Shown here: positions 34,386-43,904 of the stretch, one piece after another | Layout of the letters: each line of letters starts with the position of its first letter | Numbering within the stretch: position 1 is the stretch's first letter | From: Paenibacillus sp. DMB5 | GTDB taxonomy: Bacteria > Bacillota > Bacilli > Paenibacillales > Paenibacillaceae | Assembly: GCF_001517085.1 (NCBI RefSeq) | Contig: NZ_LRAC01000120.1 | Span: 248,001-312,000, forward strand | Direction of reading: 5' to 3' | Length of the DNA stretch: 64,000 nt | Position numbers and translations under genes: made by a program | The notes under the pieces: model-generated | What the model saw: the letters and a program-made list of their open reading frames with translations, nothing else | What the model was told of the DNA's origin: nothing | Database searches by the model: none

Positions 34386-34700
34386 ATTTTTGCCTCTCAT
34401 TTTAGCGCATTGGGCCGCGTTAGCTGAAATCAAGGGCAGATTTGCCTCTCATTTCGTGTATCCAGCCGTTTTCGACGAAATCAAATTTTTGCCTCTCATT
34501 TCGCGCATCCAGCCGCTTTCGACCAAATCAAAGGCATTTTTGCCTCTCATTTCGCGCATCCAGCCGCTTTCAGCGAAATCAAGGGCATTTTTGCCTCTCA
34601 TTTCGCGTATCCAGCCGTTTTCGACGAAATCAAGGGCATTTATGCCTCTCATTTCGCGTATCCAGCTGCTTTCGCTGATATTAATGGCATTTTTGTTGTC
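34386..34700. repeat. Array of six ~51-bp tandem repeats (array 1)
   Basis: The motif GCCTCTCATTT recurs at 34392, 34444, 34491, 34542, 34593 and 34644 (spacings 52, 47, 51, 51, 51). A unit reads AATCAAGGGCATTTTTGCC, then TCTCATTTCGCGTATCCAGC, then a CGTTTTCGACGA-like arm. Units differ by substitutions, which indicates old duplication. Because the period is near a multiple of 3, open frames exist on both strands, but they have no ribosome site or conserved start and are considered non-coding. Confidence 0.85.
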
Positions 34701-34725
34701 TGCCCCATCATGAGCTCCAACAAAC

Positions 34726-34765
34726 AAACAAGACCAGCCCCGGGATTTGCGTGCTGGTCTTGTTT
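34726..34765. terminator. Terminator at the end of the hydrogenase operon
   Basis: A 13-bp stem (AAACAAGACCAGC/GCTGGTCTTGTTT) with a 14-base loop lies 28 bases after the hydF stop and has T-rich flanks on both strands. Confidence 0.85.
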
Positions 34766-34792
34766 AGTTAATTGGCTAGTCGGCCTCACTAC

Positions 34793-36076
34793 TTATCCTT
34801 CCATAATAACCCCGCTGGCCGCCGCGCTCTCCTCCTCCCAGGCAAGCCGGGCAAGCAGAAACGGGGAAATCGCCCGTTCCAGTATCCCCTGGACATGGGC
34901 AATGGCTACCCCGTAATTCACAATAGGCACCCGGCTGGCTGCCGCCTGCTCCATCCGCCAGAGCATCTGCCTGCGGTTGATCATGCAGCCGCCGCAATGC
35001 ACGATCAGCGCATAGTCCTGCACATCTTCGGGAAAGGTCATGCCGTTGGCATGATGGAATTCAAGCCTTCTGCCGGTCGCCTGCCTGATCCAGCGGGGCA
35101 GCTTGACGCTGCCGATATCATCCGGCTGGGTATGGTGGGTGCAGGGCTCGGCTATCAGCACCTTGTCACCGTCCCGCAGCCGGTCAATCGCCCTTGCTCC
35201 CCGGACCAGCTCCTCCAAATCCCCCTTTTGACGGGCAAACAGAATGGAAAAGGAGGTTAGCGGAACATCCGGCGGCGTATCGGCGGCTGCCTTCAGGAAC
35301 ACCTGGGAGTCGGTTACAACCATACGCGGCTTACGCCCGAGGCTCTCCAGCGTCAGCTTCAGCTCATGCTCTTTAGTAACAATAGCTATGGCATCGCTCT
35401 CCAGAATATCCCGGATAGTCTGCTGCTGGGGAAGGATCAGTCTGCCTTTGGGTGCCGCCTTATCGATTGGCGTAACCAGCACTACCAAATCTCCCGGCGA
35501 TAGCAGATCACCGATGATCCGGAATTTGTCATCACTGGCAGGCAGGGCAGTGGACAATGCCTGTCTCAGCGGACTGATCCCCTCCTGCACTGCCGCTGAC
35601 ACCGGCATGAACCGGAAACCAAACTGCTCCCGGCACAAATCTGCCTGTGCCTGGGCATCCCGGCCTATACCTCTATCAGGCAATAGATCGGTTTTATTTA
35701 AAATCCCAATGACAGGGATATTCCGTTCCTTAAGCAAGTCGGCAATCTTCTCGTCATACGCTGTAAAGCCTTCAAGTGCGTTAATTACAAGCAGAGCCAG
35801 ATCCGTTTTGTACAGCACTTCCATCGTCTTCTTCTTCCGCTGCTCGCCAAGCTCGCCTTCATCATCCAGCCCTGCGGTATCAATCAACACCACCGCTCCA
35901 AGCGGAAGCAGCTCCATTGATTTATAAACCGGGTCCGTTGTTGTTCCCTGGACCGGCGATACCACAGAGACCTCCTGTCTGGCCAGCGCGTTGATGAGGC
36001 TGGATTTGCCGGCGTTGCGCCTGCCGAATACGGCAATATGCAGGCGGCTTGCCCGCGGAGAGTCGTTCAGGCTCAC
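34793..36076 (-). CDS. hydF: [FeFe] hydrogenase H-cluster maturation GTPase HydF (canonical copy)
   Basis: GTPase and scaffold on which the 2Fe subcluster is assembled. The P-loop is FGRRNAGKSSLINAL, switch/G3 is LIDTAGLDD, and G4 is NKTD. The C-terminal cluster-binding part has the canonical CTHHTQPDDIGSVKLPRW and IVHCGGCMINR. The start is GTG at 36076 after AAGGAG; the open frame extends upstream into aspartase only because that frame is free of stops. It lies one base after the aspartase stop, so the two are probably translationally coupled. 427 residues. Last gene of the hydrogen island. Confidence 0.93.
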   Translation of the reverse strand: MSLNDSPRASRLHIAVFGRRNAGKSSLINALARQEVSVVSPVQGTTTDPVYKSMELLPLGAVVLIDTAGLDDEGELGEQRKKKTMEVLYKTDLALLVINALEGFTAYDEKIADLLKERNIPVIGILNKTDLLPDRGIGRDAQAQADLCREQFGFRFMPVSAAVQEGISPLRQALSTALPASDDKFRIIGDLLSPGDLVVLVTPIDKAAPKGRLILPQQQTIRDILESDAIAIVTKEHELKLTLESLGRKPRMVVTDSQVFLKAAADTPPDVPLTSFSILFARQKGDLEELVRGARAIDRLRDGDKVLIAEPCTHHTQPDDIGSVKLPRWIRQATGRRLEFHHANGMTFPEDVQDYALIVHCGGCMINRRQMLWRMEQAAASRVPIVNYGVAIAHVQGILERAISPFLLARLAWEEESAAASGVIMEG

Positions 36077-36077
36077 T

Positions 36078-37495
36078 TTATTCACTCCTTCTTCCGGGCA
36101 CACCTGGCGTAGTGAGCTGTTCGGGATGTAAAATTCCGTCAATCTGTTCGGCAGTGAGCAGCCCCCTGTCCAGCAGCACCTGCCGGATAGACTTCCCTTC
36201 CGTCCGTGCCTGAATGGCAACCTCCGTACTGCGCTCATATCCGATAGGCCCGACAAAAGCGGCAGCGAGTCCCGTGGAATGCTCCAGCAGTTCCTTGCAG
36301 CGCTGTTCACAGACCCGGATTCCTTTCACACAACGCTCGTTGAACAAATGGACTGCCTGTTCCAGCAGTTCAAAGGAATCCAGCAGCGCATCTGCTATCA
36401 GCGGCATGAAGGCATTAAGCTCCAGCTGCCCGCTGCCTGCAGCCAGTGTAACTGCCGCATCATTGGCAATCACCCGCATTGCCGCTGTACCAAGCATTTC
36501 AGCCATCACCGGGTTGACCTTGCCGGGCATAATGGAGGACCGGCCTGCACTGCAGGCAGCTCCAGCTCACCAAAGCCGCCTGCCGGCCCGCTCGCCAGCA
36601 GGCGCAGATCGCCTGAGATTTTGAGCAGATTTACTGCCGCTGCCTTCAGCAGACCGGACACTTCTACGAATACATCCATGTTCTGCGTAGGGTCCATCGG
36701 ATATTCGCTGCGGGCCAGCCCGTATCCGGTCAGCTCCTGCAGCAGTCCGGTGATATAAAAGGTATACCGGAGCGGCGCATTGATCCCCGTACCGATTGCC
36801 GTTCCACCGATATTAATCTCCCGGAGCCTTTCCTCCGACTTGTACAGGCGCCAGCGGTCACGCTGAATCGCTTTGGCATAGGCTCCGAAGCTCTGGCCGG
36901 CAGTCATCGGAACAGCATCCATCAGCTCCGTACGGCCCAGCTTCAGCACATCTGCGAACTCCAGCTCCTTACTCTGCAGCGATTCCTGCAGGGACGCAAA
37001 AGCATCACTAATCCTGCGGATTAGACCCACCGCAGCGATTCGAAGCGCTGTCGGATAGACATCATTGGTAGACTGGCAGCAGTTCACATGGTCCAGCGGG
37101 TGAACCAGGGTATATTCACCTCGTATTCCTCCCAGCAACTCTATTGCCCGGTTCGCCAATACTTCATTGATGTTCATATTAGTTGAAGTACCGGCCCCCC
37201 CCTGTAGTGCAGACACAGGGAACTGGTCGTCATACCCTCCAGCGTGAATCTCATCACAAGCCTGCACAATCGCCATCGCGATCTCAGGCGGATAGCTGTT
37301 CAGCTTAAGGTGGGCCAGTGCTGCCGCTTTTTTCACCGTTATCAGTGCCTTGATCAGATGAGGATTGACCCTCCGGCCGCCCACCGCAAAATTCTCCATC
37401 GCCCGGGCCGTATGAATGCCGTAGTAGGCAGACAAAGGTACCTCTACTGTTCCAAGCGCATCCCGTTCAAGGCGGAATCCGCCGCCTGTCTCCAC
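36078..37495 (-). CDS. aspA: Aspartate ammonia-lyase (aspartase), frameshifted
   Basis: Fumarase/aspartase superfamily enzyme: L-aspartate to fumarate plus ammonia. MENFAVGGRRVNPHLI, GGAGTSTNMNINEVLANRAIE, QSTNDVYPTALRI, GRTELMDAVPMTAGQSFGAY and, across the break, QAGSSIMPGKVNPV identify it. The start is GTG at 37495 after AAGGGGAG. One added base near 36533-36538 (GGTCCTCC to GGTTCCTCC) restores SSIMPGKVNP, the flexible catalytic loop, giving about 472 residues. Placed between two hydF genes. aspA genes co-occur with hyd maturases in some anaerobes; supplying ammonia for the H-cluster azadithiolate bridge is a plausible role (inference). Confidence 0.9.
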
Positions 37496-37507
37496 AAAGA
37501 TCTCCCC

Positions 37508-38707
37508 TTATGATTTCACTTGCATAATCTCCAGCACACGCGGCAGGATGCCTTTGAAGTATGCAAAGGAAATGCCGTAATTCGTGATCGGCACACCTTG
37601 GGCACCGGAATCCGCCAGCCTTGTCATCAGCTGCTTACGGTTAAATATACAGCCGCCGCAGTGCACGACCAGCTTATACGTTGACAAGTCCGCCGGAAAA
37701 TCTGGCCCGACACTGGATTCGATCTCAAGACCGCCGCCGGCTGTTTCCTGCAGCTTCTTTTTTACCAGATCACGGTCAATTTCACCGTTATGCGGATGAT
37801 GGATACAGGCTTCTGACAGCAGTACCTTGTCACCTGGCTTCAGCGTGGAAATCGCTTCTGCGCCTTTTACAAAGGTGGTCAGATCCCCCTTAAATCTGGC
37901 CATCAGGATTGCGAAGGTAGTCAGCGGAACATTGGCCGGCAGAATCTCGTTCACACTGTCGTATACCTGAGAGTCTGTAATGACCAGATCGGGCATGCCC
38001 TTCAGATTCATCAGCAGTGTAGGCAGCTCCACCTCTGTAACGGACAGAGCCATCACATGATGATCGAGCAAATCTCGCAGAATCTGCTGCTGGGAAGCTA
38101 CCAGCCTGTATTTGGGTGCAGGAATCGTATCCGGCATGACCATTACGACGACTTCTCCCGGATGGACCAGATCACCAAGAATGGTGGGCCGTTCAAATTC
38201 GGCCGGGGCAAATTCGCGGATCGCATGGCGCAGACTGCCAAAGTTGATGTTTCGGCGGGAGCTGACCTTAACGAAGGGGATGTTCAGCTCGCTTTTCAAC
38301 TGATCGAGATCCACATAATGATCATCCACCTTGGCAATAACGCCGATGACCGGAATGTGGCGCTTGGCAAGCTCCCGGTACCACTCCTTCTCCAGCTTGT
38401 AATCATCCTCTTCCCCGGAGAAAATCAGGAGGCTGAGATCGGTCAGATCCATAACCTCGCGGGTCTTCTGTACCCGGAAAGGTCCTGTATCTTTATCTTC
38501 ATCTATGCCAGCCGTATCAATAATGATGACGGAGCCGATTTTGGGCAGCTCATAAGCCTGAAACACCGGTTCTGTCGTTGTGCCCGGCTGATCGCCGACC
38601 ACCTGATAAGGTATGCCGGTTAGCGCATTGATCAGACTGGACTTCCCGGAGTTGCGCCGGCCGAAGACTGCGATGTGCATCTTGCCCGGCTGCGGTGTAG
38701 TTTGCAT
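37508..38707 (-). CDS. Divergent HydF-like GTPase (second copy)
   Basis: 399 residues with the same architecture as HydF: P-loop FGRRNSGKSSLINAL, IIIDTAGIDE, and a C-terminal HCGGCIFNRKQL. It differs at the first cluster motif (CIHHPHNGEIDRDLVKKKL instead of CTHH..DDIGxVKxP) and in G4 (IAKVDD instead of NKTD). The start at 38707 (MQTTPQPG) is 9 bases after AAGGAG; a TTG two codons earlier is possible. Because hydF proper is also present, this copy may have a specialised or auxiliary maturation role. It lies 24 bases after hydG. Confidence 0.85.
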   Translation of the reverse strand: MQTTPQPGKMHIAVFGRRNSGKSSLINALTGIPYQVVGDQPGTTTEPVFQAYELPKIGSVIIIDTAGIDEDKDTGPFRVQKTREVMDLTDLSLLIFSGEEDDYKLEKEWYRELAKRHIPVIGVIAKVDDHYVDLDQLKSELNIPFVKVSSRRNINFGSLRHAIREFAPAEFERPTILGDLVHPGEVVVMVMPDTIPAPKYRLVASQQQILRDLLDHHVMALSVTEVELPTLLMNLKGMPDLVITDSQVYDSVNEILPANVPLTTFAILMARFKGDLTTFVKGAEAISTLKPGDKVLLSEACIHHPHNGEIDRDLVKKKLQETAGGGLEIESSVGPDFPADLSTYKLVVHCGGCIFNRKQLMTRLADSGAQGVPITNYGISFAYFKGILPRVLEIMQVKS

Positions 38708-38731
38708 GGCCAATCTCTCCTTATGGGTCTA

Positions 38732-40156
38732 TTAAAAGCGCAGATCCCGTTCCCCGTTCTCCAGCCGCTGCAGCCGTTCCCTGGTGATTTTGCGTGCAGC
38801 TTCCTTGGGAATGTCTTCAAGCCCTTTGCGGATAATTTCTTCACCCAGGGCCCGGGTTTCAGCATCCGCATAATCCAGCAGATACTCCTTGAAGGTCAAA
38901 AGCGAATTCGGCTGGCATACGTTATGGATCTGCCCCGATTTGGCCAGCCGCATAAACCGGTCGCCGGTACGCCCTTCCCGGTAACAGGCTGTGCAATAGC
39001 TGGGAACATAGCCGTCCCGGCACAGCCCGCGGATAATCTCCTCCGGTGAACGGTGGTCGCCTACCTCGAATTGCGGTTTTTCTTTTGAAAAGCCTGCCGT
39101 GCCCTGCTTCGCTTCCATATACCCGCCGACCCCGGTGCTTGATCCGGCGCTGACCTGGGAAATGCCGAGCTGGATGACCTCATCCCGGAATGCCGGCTCT
39201 TCCCGGGTGGACAAAATCATGCCCGCATAGGGAACCGCCAGCCGCAGGACGGCAACCAGCTGCTTGAACTCCTCATCCTTCACCAGATATGGATACGTTT
39301 TCAGATTAACATTTGCCGCTTCCCGCAGCCGCGGGACAGAGACGGTGTGGGGGCCTACGCCGAACCGCTCTTCCAAATGCTCGGCATGCATCAGCATGGC
39401 CACTGTATCGTATTTGTAATCATACAATCCGTACAATACGCCTACACCAACATCATCAATGCCGCCGAGCTGTGCCCGGTCCATCGCGGTAGTATGCCAG
39501 TCATAGTCGTGCTTGGGCCCGTTCGGATGGAGCCCGGCATAAGTCGGCCTGTGATAGGTCTCCTGAAAGAGAATGTATGTCCCGATCTCCGCATCCCTCA
39601 GCTTCCGGTAATCCTCGACTGAAGTTGCGGCAATATTGATATTGACCCGGCGGATGCTGCCGTTATCCACTTTAACGGAATAGACCGTTTTAATAGCATC
39701 AACCACATAATCTATATCACAATGGACCGGATCCTCTCCCGCTTCTATCACCAGCCGTTTGTGACCCAGCTCCTGCAGCACCCTAACTTCATCCGTAAGT
39801 TCTTCTTTGCCCAGCTTCCGCCGTACAAAATCCTGATTCGAGTGCTTATAGCCGCAATATTCGCAGTTATTGACACAATAGTTGCTGATATACAGCGGTG
39901 CAAACAGGACGATGCGGTTGCCGTAAATCTTCTCTTTTATGACTTTGGCTGACTTATAAATGTCCTGCAGAATATCCTCATCCCTGACCTCCAGCAGCAC
40001 TGCCGCTTCCCGGTGGGTTAACCCCTTGCAGGCTCTCGCTTTATCTAAAATAGACTGAACAACGCTCCTGCTCCCGGCCATCCGCCTGGCTTCCTGCAGG
40101 CTGGCTGTAATCTCCGCGTCGTCGATGAAGTCCGCCGGTTCCCAATCCTTGCGCAA
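38732..40156 (-). CDS. hydG: [FeFe] hydrogenase maturase HydG (radical SAM tyrosine lyase)
   Basis: Radical SAM enzyme that cleaves tyrosine to make the CO and CN- ligands of the H-cluster. The radical SAM motif is NYCVNNCEYCGY (C94, C98, C101 from this start). The C-terminal auxiliary cluster motif is SYCTACYREGRTGDRFM. The start is TTG at 40156, 7 bases after AGGAGG; the in-frame ATG at 40177 contains the ribosome site itself and is rejected. 474 residues, normal length. It follows hydA after 76 bases. Confidence 0.96.
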   Translation of the reverse strand: MRKDWEPADFIDDAEITASLQEARRMAGSRSVVQSILDKARACKGLTHREAAVLLEVRDEDILQDIYKSAKVIKEKIYGNRIVLFAPLYISNYCVNNCEYCGYKHSNQDFVRRKLGKEELTDEVRVLQELGHKRLVIEAGEDPVHCDIDYVVDAIKTVYSVKVDNGSIRRVNINIAATSVEDYRKLRDAEIGTYILFQETYHRPTYAGLHPNGPKHDYDWHTTAMDRAQLGGIDDVGVGVLYGLYDYKYDTVAMLMHAEHLEERFGVGPHTVSVPRLREAANVNLKTYPYLVKDEEFKQLVAVLRLAVPYAGMILSTREEPAFRDEVIQLGISQVSAGSSTGVGGYMEAKQGTAGFSKEKPQFEVGDHRSPEEIIRGLCRDGYVPSYCTACYREGRTGDRFMRLAKSGQIHNVCQPNSLLTFKEYLLDYADAETRALGEEIIRKGLEDIPKEAARKITRERLQRLENGERDLRF

Positions 40157-40232
40157 ATGTGCCCTCCTCCTTAACATTTACAATTAACGGGGTTCGAAGT
40201 GACTCCACTTTTCCCTTTTATATGAATATTAA

Positions 40233-41969
40233 TCAATATTTCGTCCGCACTGTATAATGCGTGTGCAGCAGCTCATGGGCCAGATGGCTGTTCGGCTCGC
40301 CGAGGAACTCGGCGTAGAGCTGCTTGATGAACGGATTATGATGGGATTTGCGGACGGTCTGGGCTTCGTCCTCGGAATAAATCGCTTTGGCGCGCAGAGC
40401 TTTGACATCCATTTGTCCGCAGTCTGCCGCACTGAGAATCGGCTGGCCTCCGCCTGTAATGCAGCCGCCGGCACAGGCCATGACTTCCATGAAGTCATAG
40501 CTATTCTCCCCGCGCTGCATCGCCTCCATCAGCCTGCGGGCATTGCCGAGCCCGTGGACAACAGCTGTCCGGATCTTGCGGCCGTCCGGCAGCTCGACCG
40601 TATTCTCCTTAATGCCCTCCATCCCGCGCACAGCGGTATACTCAATGGTATCGAGCGGCTGATTGGAAACCAGCTCGAAGACGGTACGCAAAGCCGCTTC
40701 TGACACTCCCCCGGTCGCCCCGAAGATCGTTCCTGCACCGGAACCGACGCCGAGCGGATTATCGAATTCCTCATCCTTCAGGTTAACAAAATCAATCCCC
40801 GCCTCCTTAATCATCGCGGCCAGCTCGCGGGTCGTGAGCACCCAGTCCACATCCTGCATGTCTTCATTGGACAGCTCCTCACGTGCACCTTCAAACTTTT
40901 TGGCCGTACAAGGCATGATCGATACAACGGTGATCTTCTGCGGATCTAGTCCAAGCTTGCCGGCAAAATAGGATTTAACCATCGCCCCTTCCATCTCATG
41001 CGGCGACTTACAGGTGGACAGATTATCAAGCATATCGGGAAAGTTATGCTCCATGAACTTGACCCAGCCCGGACAGCAGGAAGTCATCAGCGGCAGGTTC
41101 TGTCCGCTGGACAGCCGGGAGAGCAGCTCGGTGCCCTCCTCCATAATCGTCAGATCCGCCCCGAAGACAGTGTCGAATACTTTATTGAAGCCGAGCCGGC
41201 GCAGCGCGGCAACCATTTTGCCGGTTGTACGGGTACCGACCGGCAGGCCGAACTCTTCGCCAAGGGCTACCCTAACAGCCGGGGCCGTCTGCACAACGAC
41301 ATACTGGTCCGGGTCAGCGATGGCATCCCATACATCGCGGATATTCTCATGCTCAGTCAGGGCGCCGACCGGACAGGCCATGATACACTGGCCGCAGTTG
41401 ACACAGGTTGACTCGGCGAGCGGACGGCCGAAGGCTGTAGAGATAACGGTGTCAAAGCCCCGCTTGGCGAAACCAATCGCACCCACAGTCTGCACTGTAC
41501 CGCAGGCCCCGACACAACGCCCGCAGAGGATGCATTTGGAAGCATCCCGTACAATTGCCGGAGACGAATAATCCCTTTCCCGGCTCGAATGCTCACCGGT
41601 ATATGTCACTTCGCGGATGTTAAGCGAATTTGATACACTCTGCAACTCGCAATTGCCGCCGCGCGAGCAGCTGAGGCATTCCCGGTCATGATCGGAGAGC
41701 AGCAGCTGGGCCGACGTCCTCCGGGCATCGCGGACCTTCTTCGTATTCGTCTGAATCTTCATGCCTTCCTCGGCGATCAGCGTACAGGAGGCGATAAGCC
41801 GCGGTCCGACCTCAACCACACAGACACGGCAGCTGGAGGAATGATTAACTCCCTGCAGATAACAAAGGGAAGGGATATTTATACCTTGATCCCGGGCGGC
41901 TTCCAGCACCGTGGTGCCTTTGACGATTTCCGTCTCTACCCCGTCGATCATGATTTTGACCGTGTTCAA
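40233..41969 (-). CDS. hydA: [FeFe] hydrogenase catalytic subunit (NADH/ferredoxin-linked, NuoG-like N-terminus)
   Basis: Catalytic subunit of a multimeric, probably electron-bifurcating [FeFe] hydrogenase. The N-terminus has a [2Fe-2S] domain (CYLQGVNHSSSCRVC), the His-ligated cluster DHDRECLSCSRGGNC, and two [4Fe-4S] motifs (CILCGRCVGACG; CVNCGQCIMACP). H-cluster motifs are L1 TSCCPGWVKFME (~296), L2 MPCTAKKFEG (~352) and L3 ACAGGCITGGG (~498), all with intact cysteines. The start is TTG at 41969 after AGGAGTG; a farther ATG lies in the hydB overlap and is not supported. 578 residues. It is 17 bases after hydB. Confidence 0.95.
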   Translation of the reverse strand: MNTVKIMIDGVETEIVKGTTVLEAARDQGINIPSLCYLQGVNHSSSCRVCVVEVGPRLIASCTLIAEEGMKIQTNTKKVRDARRTSAQLLLSDHDRECLSCSRGGNCELQSVSNSLNIREVTYTGEHSSRERDYSSPAIVRDASKCILCGRCVGACGTVQTVGAIGFAKRGFDTVISTAFGRPLAESTCVNCGQCIMACPVGALTEHENIRDVWDAIADPDQYVVVQTAPAVRVALGEEFGLPVGTRTTGKMVAALRRLGFNKVFDTVFGADLTIMEEGTELLSRLSSGQNLPLMTSCCPGWVKFMEHNFPDMLDNLSTCKSPHEMEGAMVKSYFAGKLGLDPQKITVVSIMPCTAKKFEGAREELSNEDMQDVDWVLTTRELAAMIKEAGIDFVNLKDEEFDNPLGVGSGAGTIFGATGGVSEAALRTVFELVSNQPLDTIEYTAVRGMEGIKENTVELPDGRKIRTAVVHGLGNARRLMEAMQRGENSYDFMEVMACAGGCITGGGQPILSAADCGQMDVKALRAKAIYSEDEAQTVRKSHHNPFIKQLYAEFLGEPNSHLAHELLHTHYTVRTKY

Positions 41970-41986
41970 GCTGATCACTCCTATCG

Positions 41987-43864
41987 TCAGACTATCGCTA
42001 CCGCCTTGAATTTGCATACATCGAAGCAGACGCCGCACTTGATGCAGGCCGCCTTATCAATCACATACGGCTCCTTCACCTTGCCGGAAATGGCATCGCT
42101 CGGGCATTTGCGTGCACAGAGGCTGCAGCCTTTGCACAGCTCCGCATCAATTTCATAGGAGATCAGCGCTTTGCATACACCTGCCGGGCATTTGCTGTCC
42201 GTAATGTGAGCGAGATATTCCTCACGGAAATATTTTAAAGTCGACAGCACAGGGTTCGGAGTCGTCTGCCCCAGCGCGCACAGGGAAGCATTCTTGATCT
42301 GCAGGGACAGCTGCTCCATGTTATCAAGATCCTCCAGCGTACCTTTGCCGGAAGTGACTTTATCCAGCATCTCCAGCAGCCGTTTCGTTCCAATCCGGCA
42401 AGGGGTGCATTTGCCGCACGATTCATCTCTGGTGAAATCCAGATAGAACCTTGCAACATCGACCATGCAGGTATCCTCATCCATAATGATCATCCCGCCT
42501 GAGCCCATCATCGAGCCAAGGCTGGTCAGCGTATCGAAATCAATCGTACAATCCAGATGCTCCTCAGTCAGACAGCCGCCGGACGGGCCGCCGGTCTGTA
42601 CAGCCTTGAATTTTTTGCCGCCGGGTATCCCGCCGCCTATTTCAAAAATGACCTCACGCAGCGTAATGCCCATCGGGACCTCAACCAGGCCGGTGTTCAC
42701 CACCTTGCCGCCAAGCGCGAACACTTTGGTGCCCTTCGACTTTTCCGTGCCGATTGCGGCATACCATTCTGCGCCTTTCAGAATAATCTGGCCGATATTG
42801 GCGAGCGTCTCCACATTGTTGATAATGGTCGGCTGGCCCCACAGCCCTTCAACGGCCGGGAACGGCGGCTTCGGCGTCGGCATCCCCCGGTGTCCTTCGA
42901 TCGAGTGGATCAGCGCCGTTTCTTCCCCGCAGACAAAAGCCCCGGCTCCCAGACGTACATCAATGTTAAAAGCAAATCCCGTCCCGAAAATATCATCGCC
43001 CAGCAGTCCGTACTCTTTTGCCTGCTCTAGCGCCTTCGTGAACCGCTGAACAGCAATTGGATATTCTGCCCGCACATAGATAAATCCCTGATTGGCACCT
43101 ATGGCATATCCGGCTATCGCCATTGCCTCAATAACTGAATGCGGATTGCCCTCCAGAATCGAACGGTCCATGAACGCACCCGGATCGCCCTCATCGGCAT
43201 TACAGATTACATACTTCTGCGGTTTGTTCTGCCGGGCAGCGAACTCCCACTTCAGTCCGGTCAGGAAGCCGCCGCCCCCACGGCCGCGAAGGCCGGACTT
43301 TTTCACTGTATCAATGACCTGCTCAGCACTCATTGTCGTAAGCACTTGGGCAAGCGCCCGGTAGCCGTCACTGGCAATATACTCATCTATCACTTCAGGG
43401 TCTATCACACCGCAGTTGTGCAGCGCAATCCGTACCTGTTTTTTGTAGAAATCGGTTTCTTCAAAGTTCAGCAGCTCATCGCCTTGGCGGGTCTTCTCAT
43501 AAATCTTCTTGTCATACGGCTTGCCGTTGACCAAATGCTGCTCTACCAGCGCCGGAATATCCTGGACCTCCACCCGGCTGTAAAAAATCCCCTCCGGATA
43601 GACGATCACGACCGGACCCAGCTCACACAGCCCAAAACAGCCGGTGCGTACGATCTCCACCTGAGTCTGGATGCCGCGGCCGGCGACTTCCTGCTCCAGT
43701 GCAGCGATGATTTTATTCGAATCCGATGATGTGCAGCCAGTGCCGCCGCATACCATTACGGATCTGAACGTAACCGATTTTCCTGATGCCCCGCTAATCC
43801 TCCGGTTATCCAGCCGTCCCTGGGTAAGCGTGCGGATGGCATCAAGATCCGTTAACAGCTTCAT
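41987..43864 (-). CDS. hydB: [FeFe] hydrogenase flavoprotein subunit HydB (NuoF-like)
   Basis: NADH/FMN-binding subunit. It has an N-terminal thioredoxin-like [2Fe-2S] domain (CGGTGC...GCFGLCELGP), the NuoF core with GRGGGGFLTGLKWEF and CNADEGDPGAFMDR (FMN/NADH), [4Fe-4S] CGKCTPCRIGTKR, and a C-terminal 2x[4Fe-4S] ferredoxin region (CKGCSLCARKCP; CIKCGVCFDVCK). The start at 43864 (MKLLTDLDA) follows GGGAGG. 625 residues, typical of the HydB of bifurcating hydrogenases, where NADH and ferredoxin oxidation are coupled to H2 formation. Confidence 0.95.
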   Translation of the reverse strand: MKLLTDLDAIRTLTQGRLDNRRISGASGKSVTFRSVMVCGGTGCTSSDSNKIIAALEQEVAGRGIQTQVEIVRTGCFGLCELGPVVIVYPEGIFYSRVEVQDIPALVEQHLVNGKPYDKKIYEKTRQGDELLNFEETDFYKKQVRIALHNCGVIDPEVIDEYIASDGYRALAQVLTTMSAEQVIDTVKKSGLRGRGGGGFLTGLKWEFAARQNKPQKYVICNADEGDPGAFMDRSILEGNPHSVIEAMAIAGYAIGANQGFIYVRAEYPIAVQRFTKALEQAKEYGLLGDDIFGTGFAFNIDVRLGAGAFVCGEETALIHSIEGHRGMPTPKPPFPAVEGLWGQPTIINNVETLANIGQIILKGAEWYAAIGTEKSKGTKVFALGGKVVNTGLVEVPMGITLREVIFEIGGGIPGGKKFKAVQTGGPSGGCLTEEHLDCTIDFDTLTSLGSMMGSGGMIIMDEDTCMVDVARFYLDFTRDESCGKCTPCRIGTKRLLEMLDKVTSGKGTLEDLDNMEQLSLQIKNASLCALGQTTPNPVLSTLKYFREEYLAHITDSKCPAGVCKALISYEIDAELCKGCSLCARKCPSDAISGKVKEPYVIDKAACIKCGVCFDVCKFKAVAIV

Positions 43865-43904
43865 GCCGATACCTCCCGTTAACAATTTGCGTTTACTGCG
43901 GGAA

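Noticed and set aside
34390-34727. Open reading frames on both strands through array 1 (up to 107 residues)
   Set aside because: They follow from the ~51-bp period being a multiple of three; no ribosome site, no start context and repetitive low-information products.
36076-36310. N-terminal extension of hydF into aspA
   Set aside because: The extension translates aspartase in a wrong frame; GTG 36076 has a proper ribosome site.
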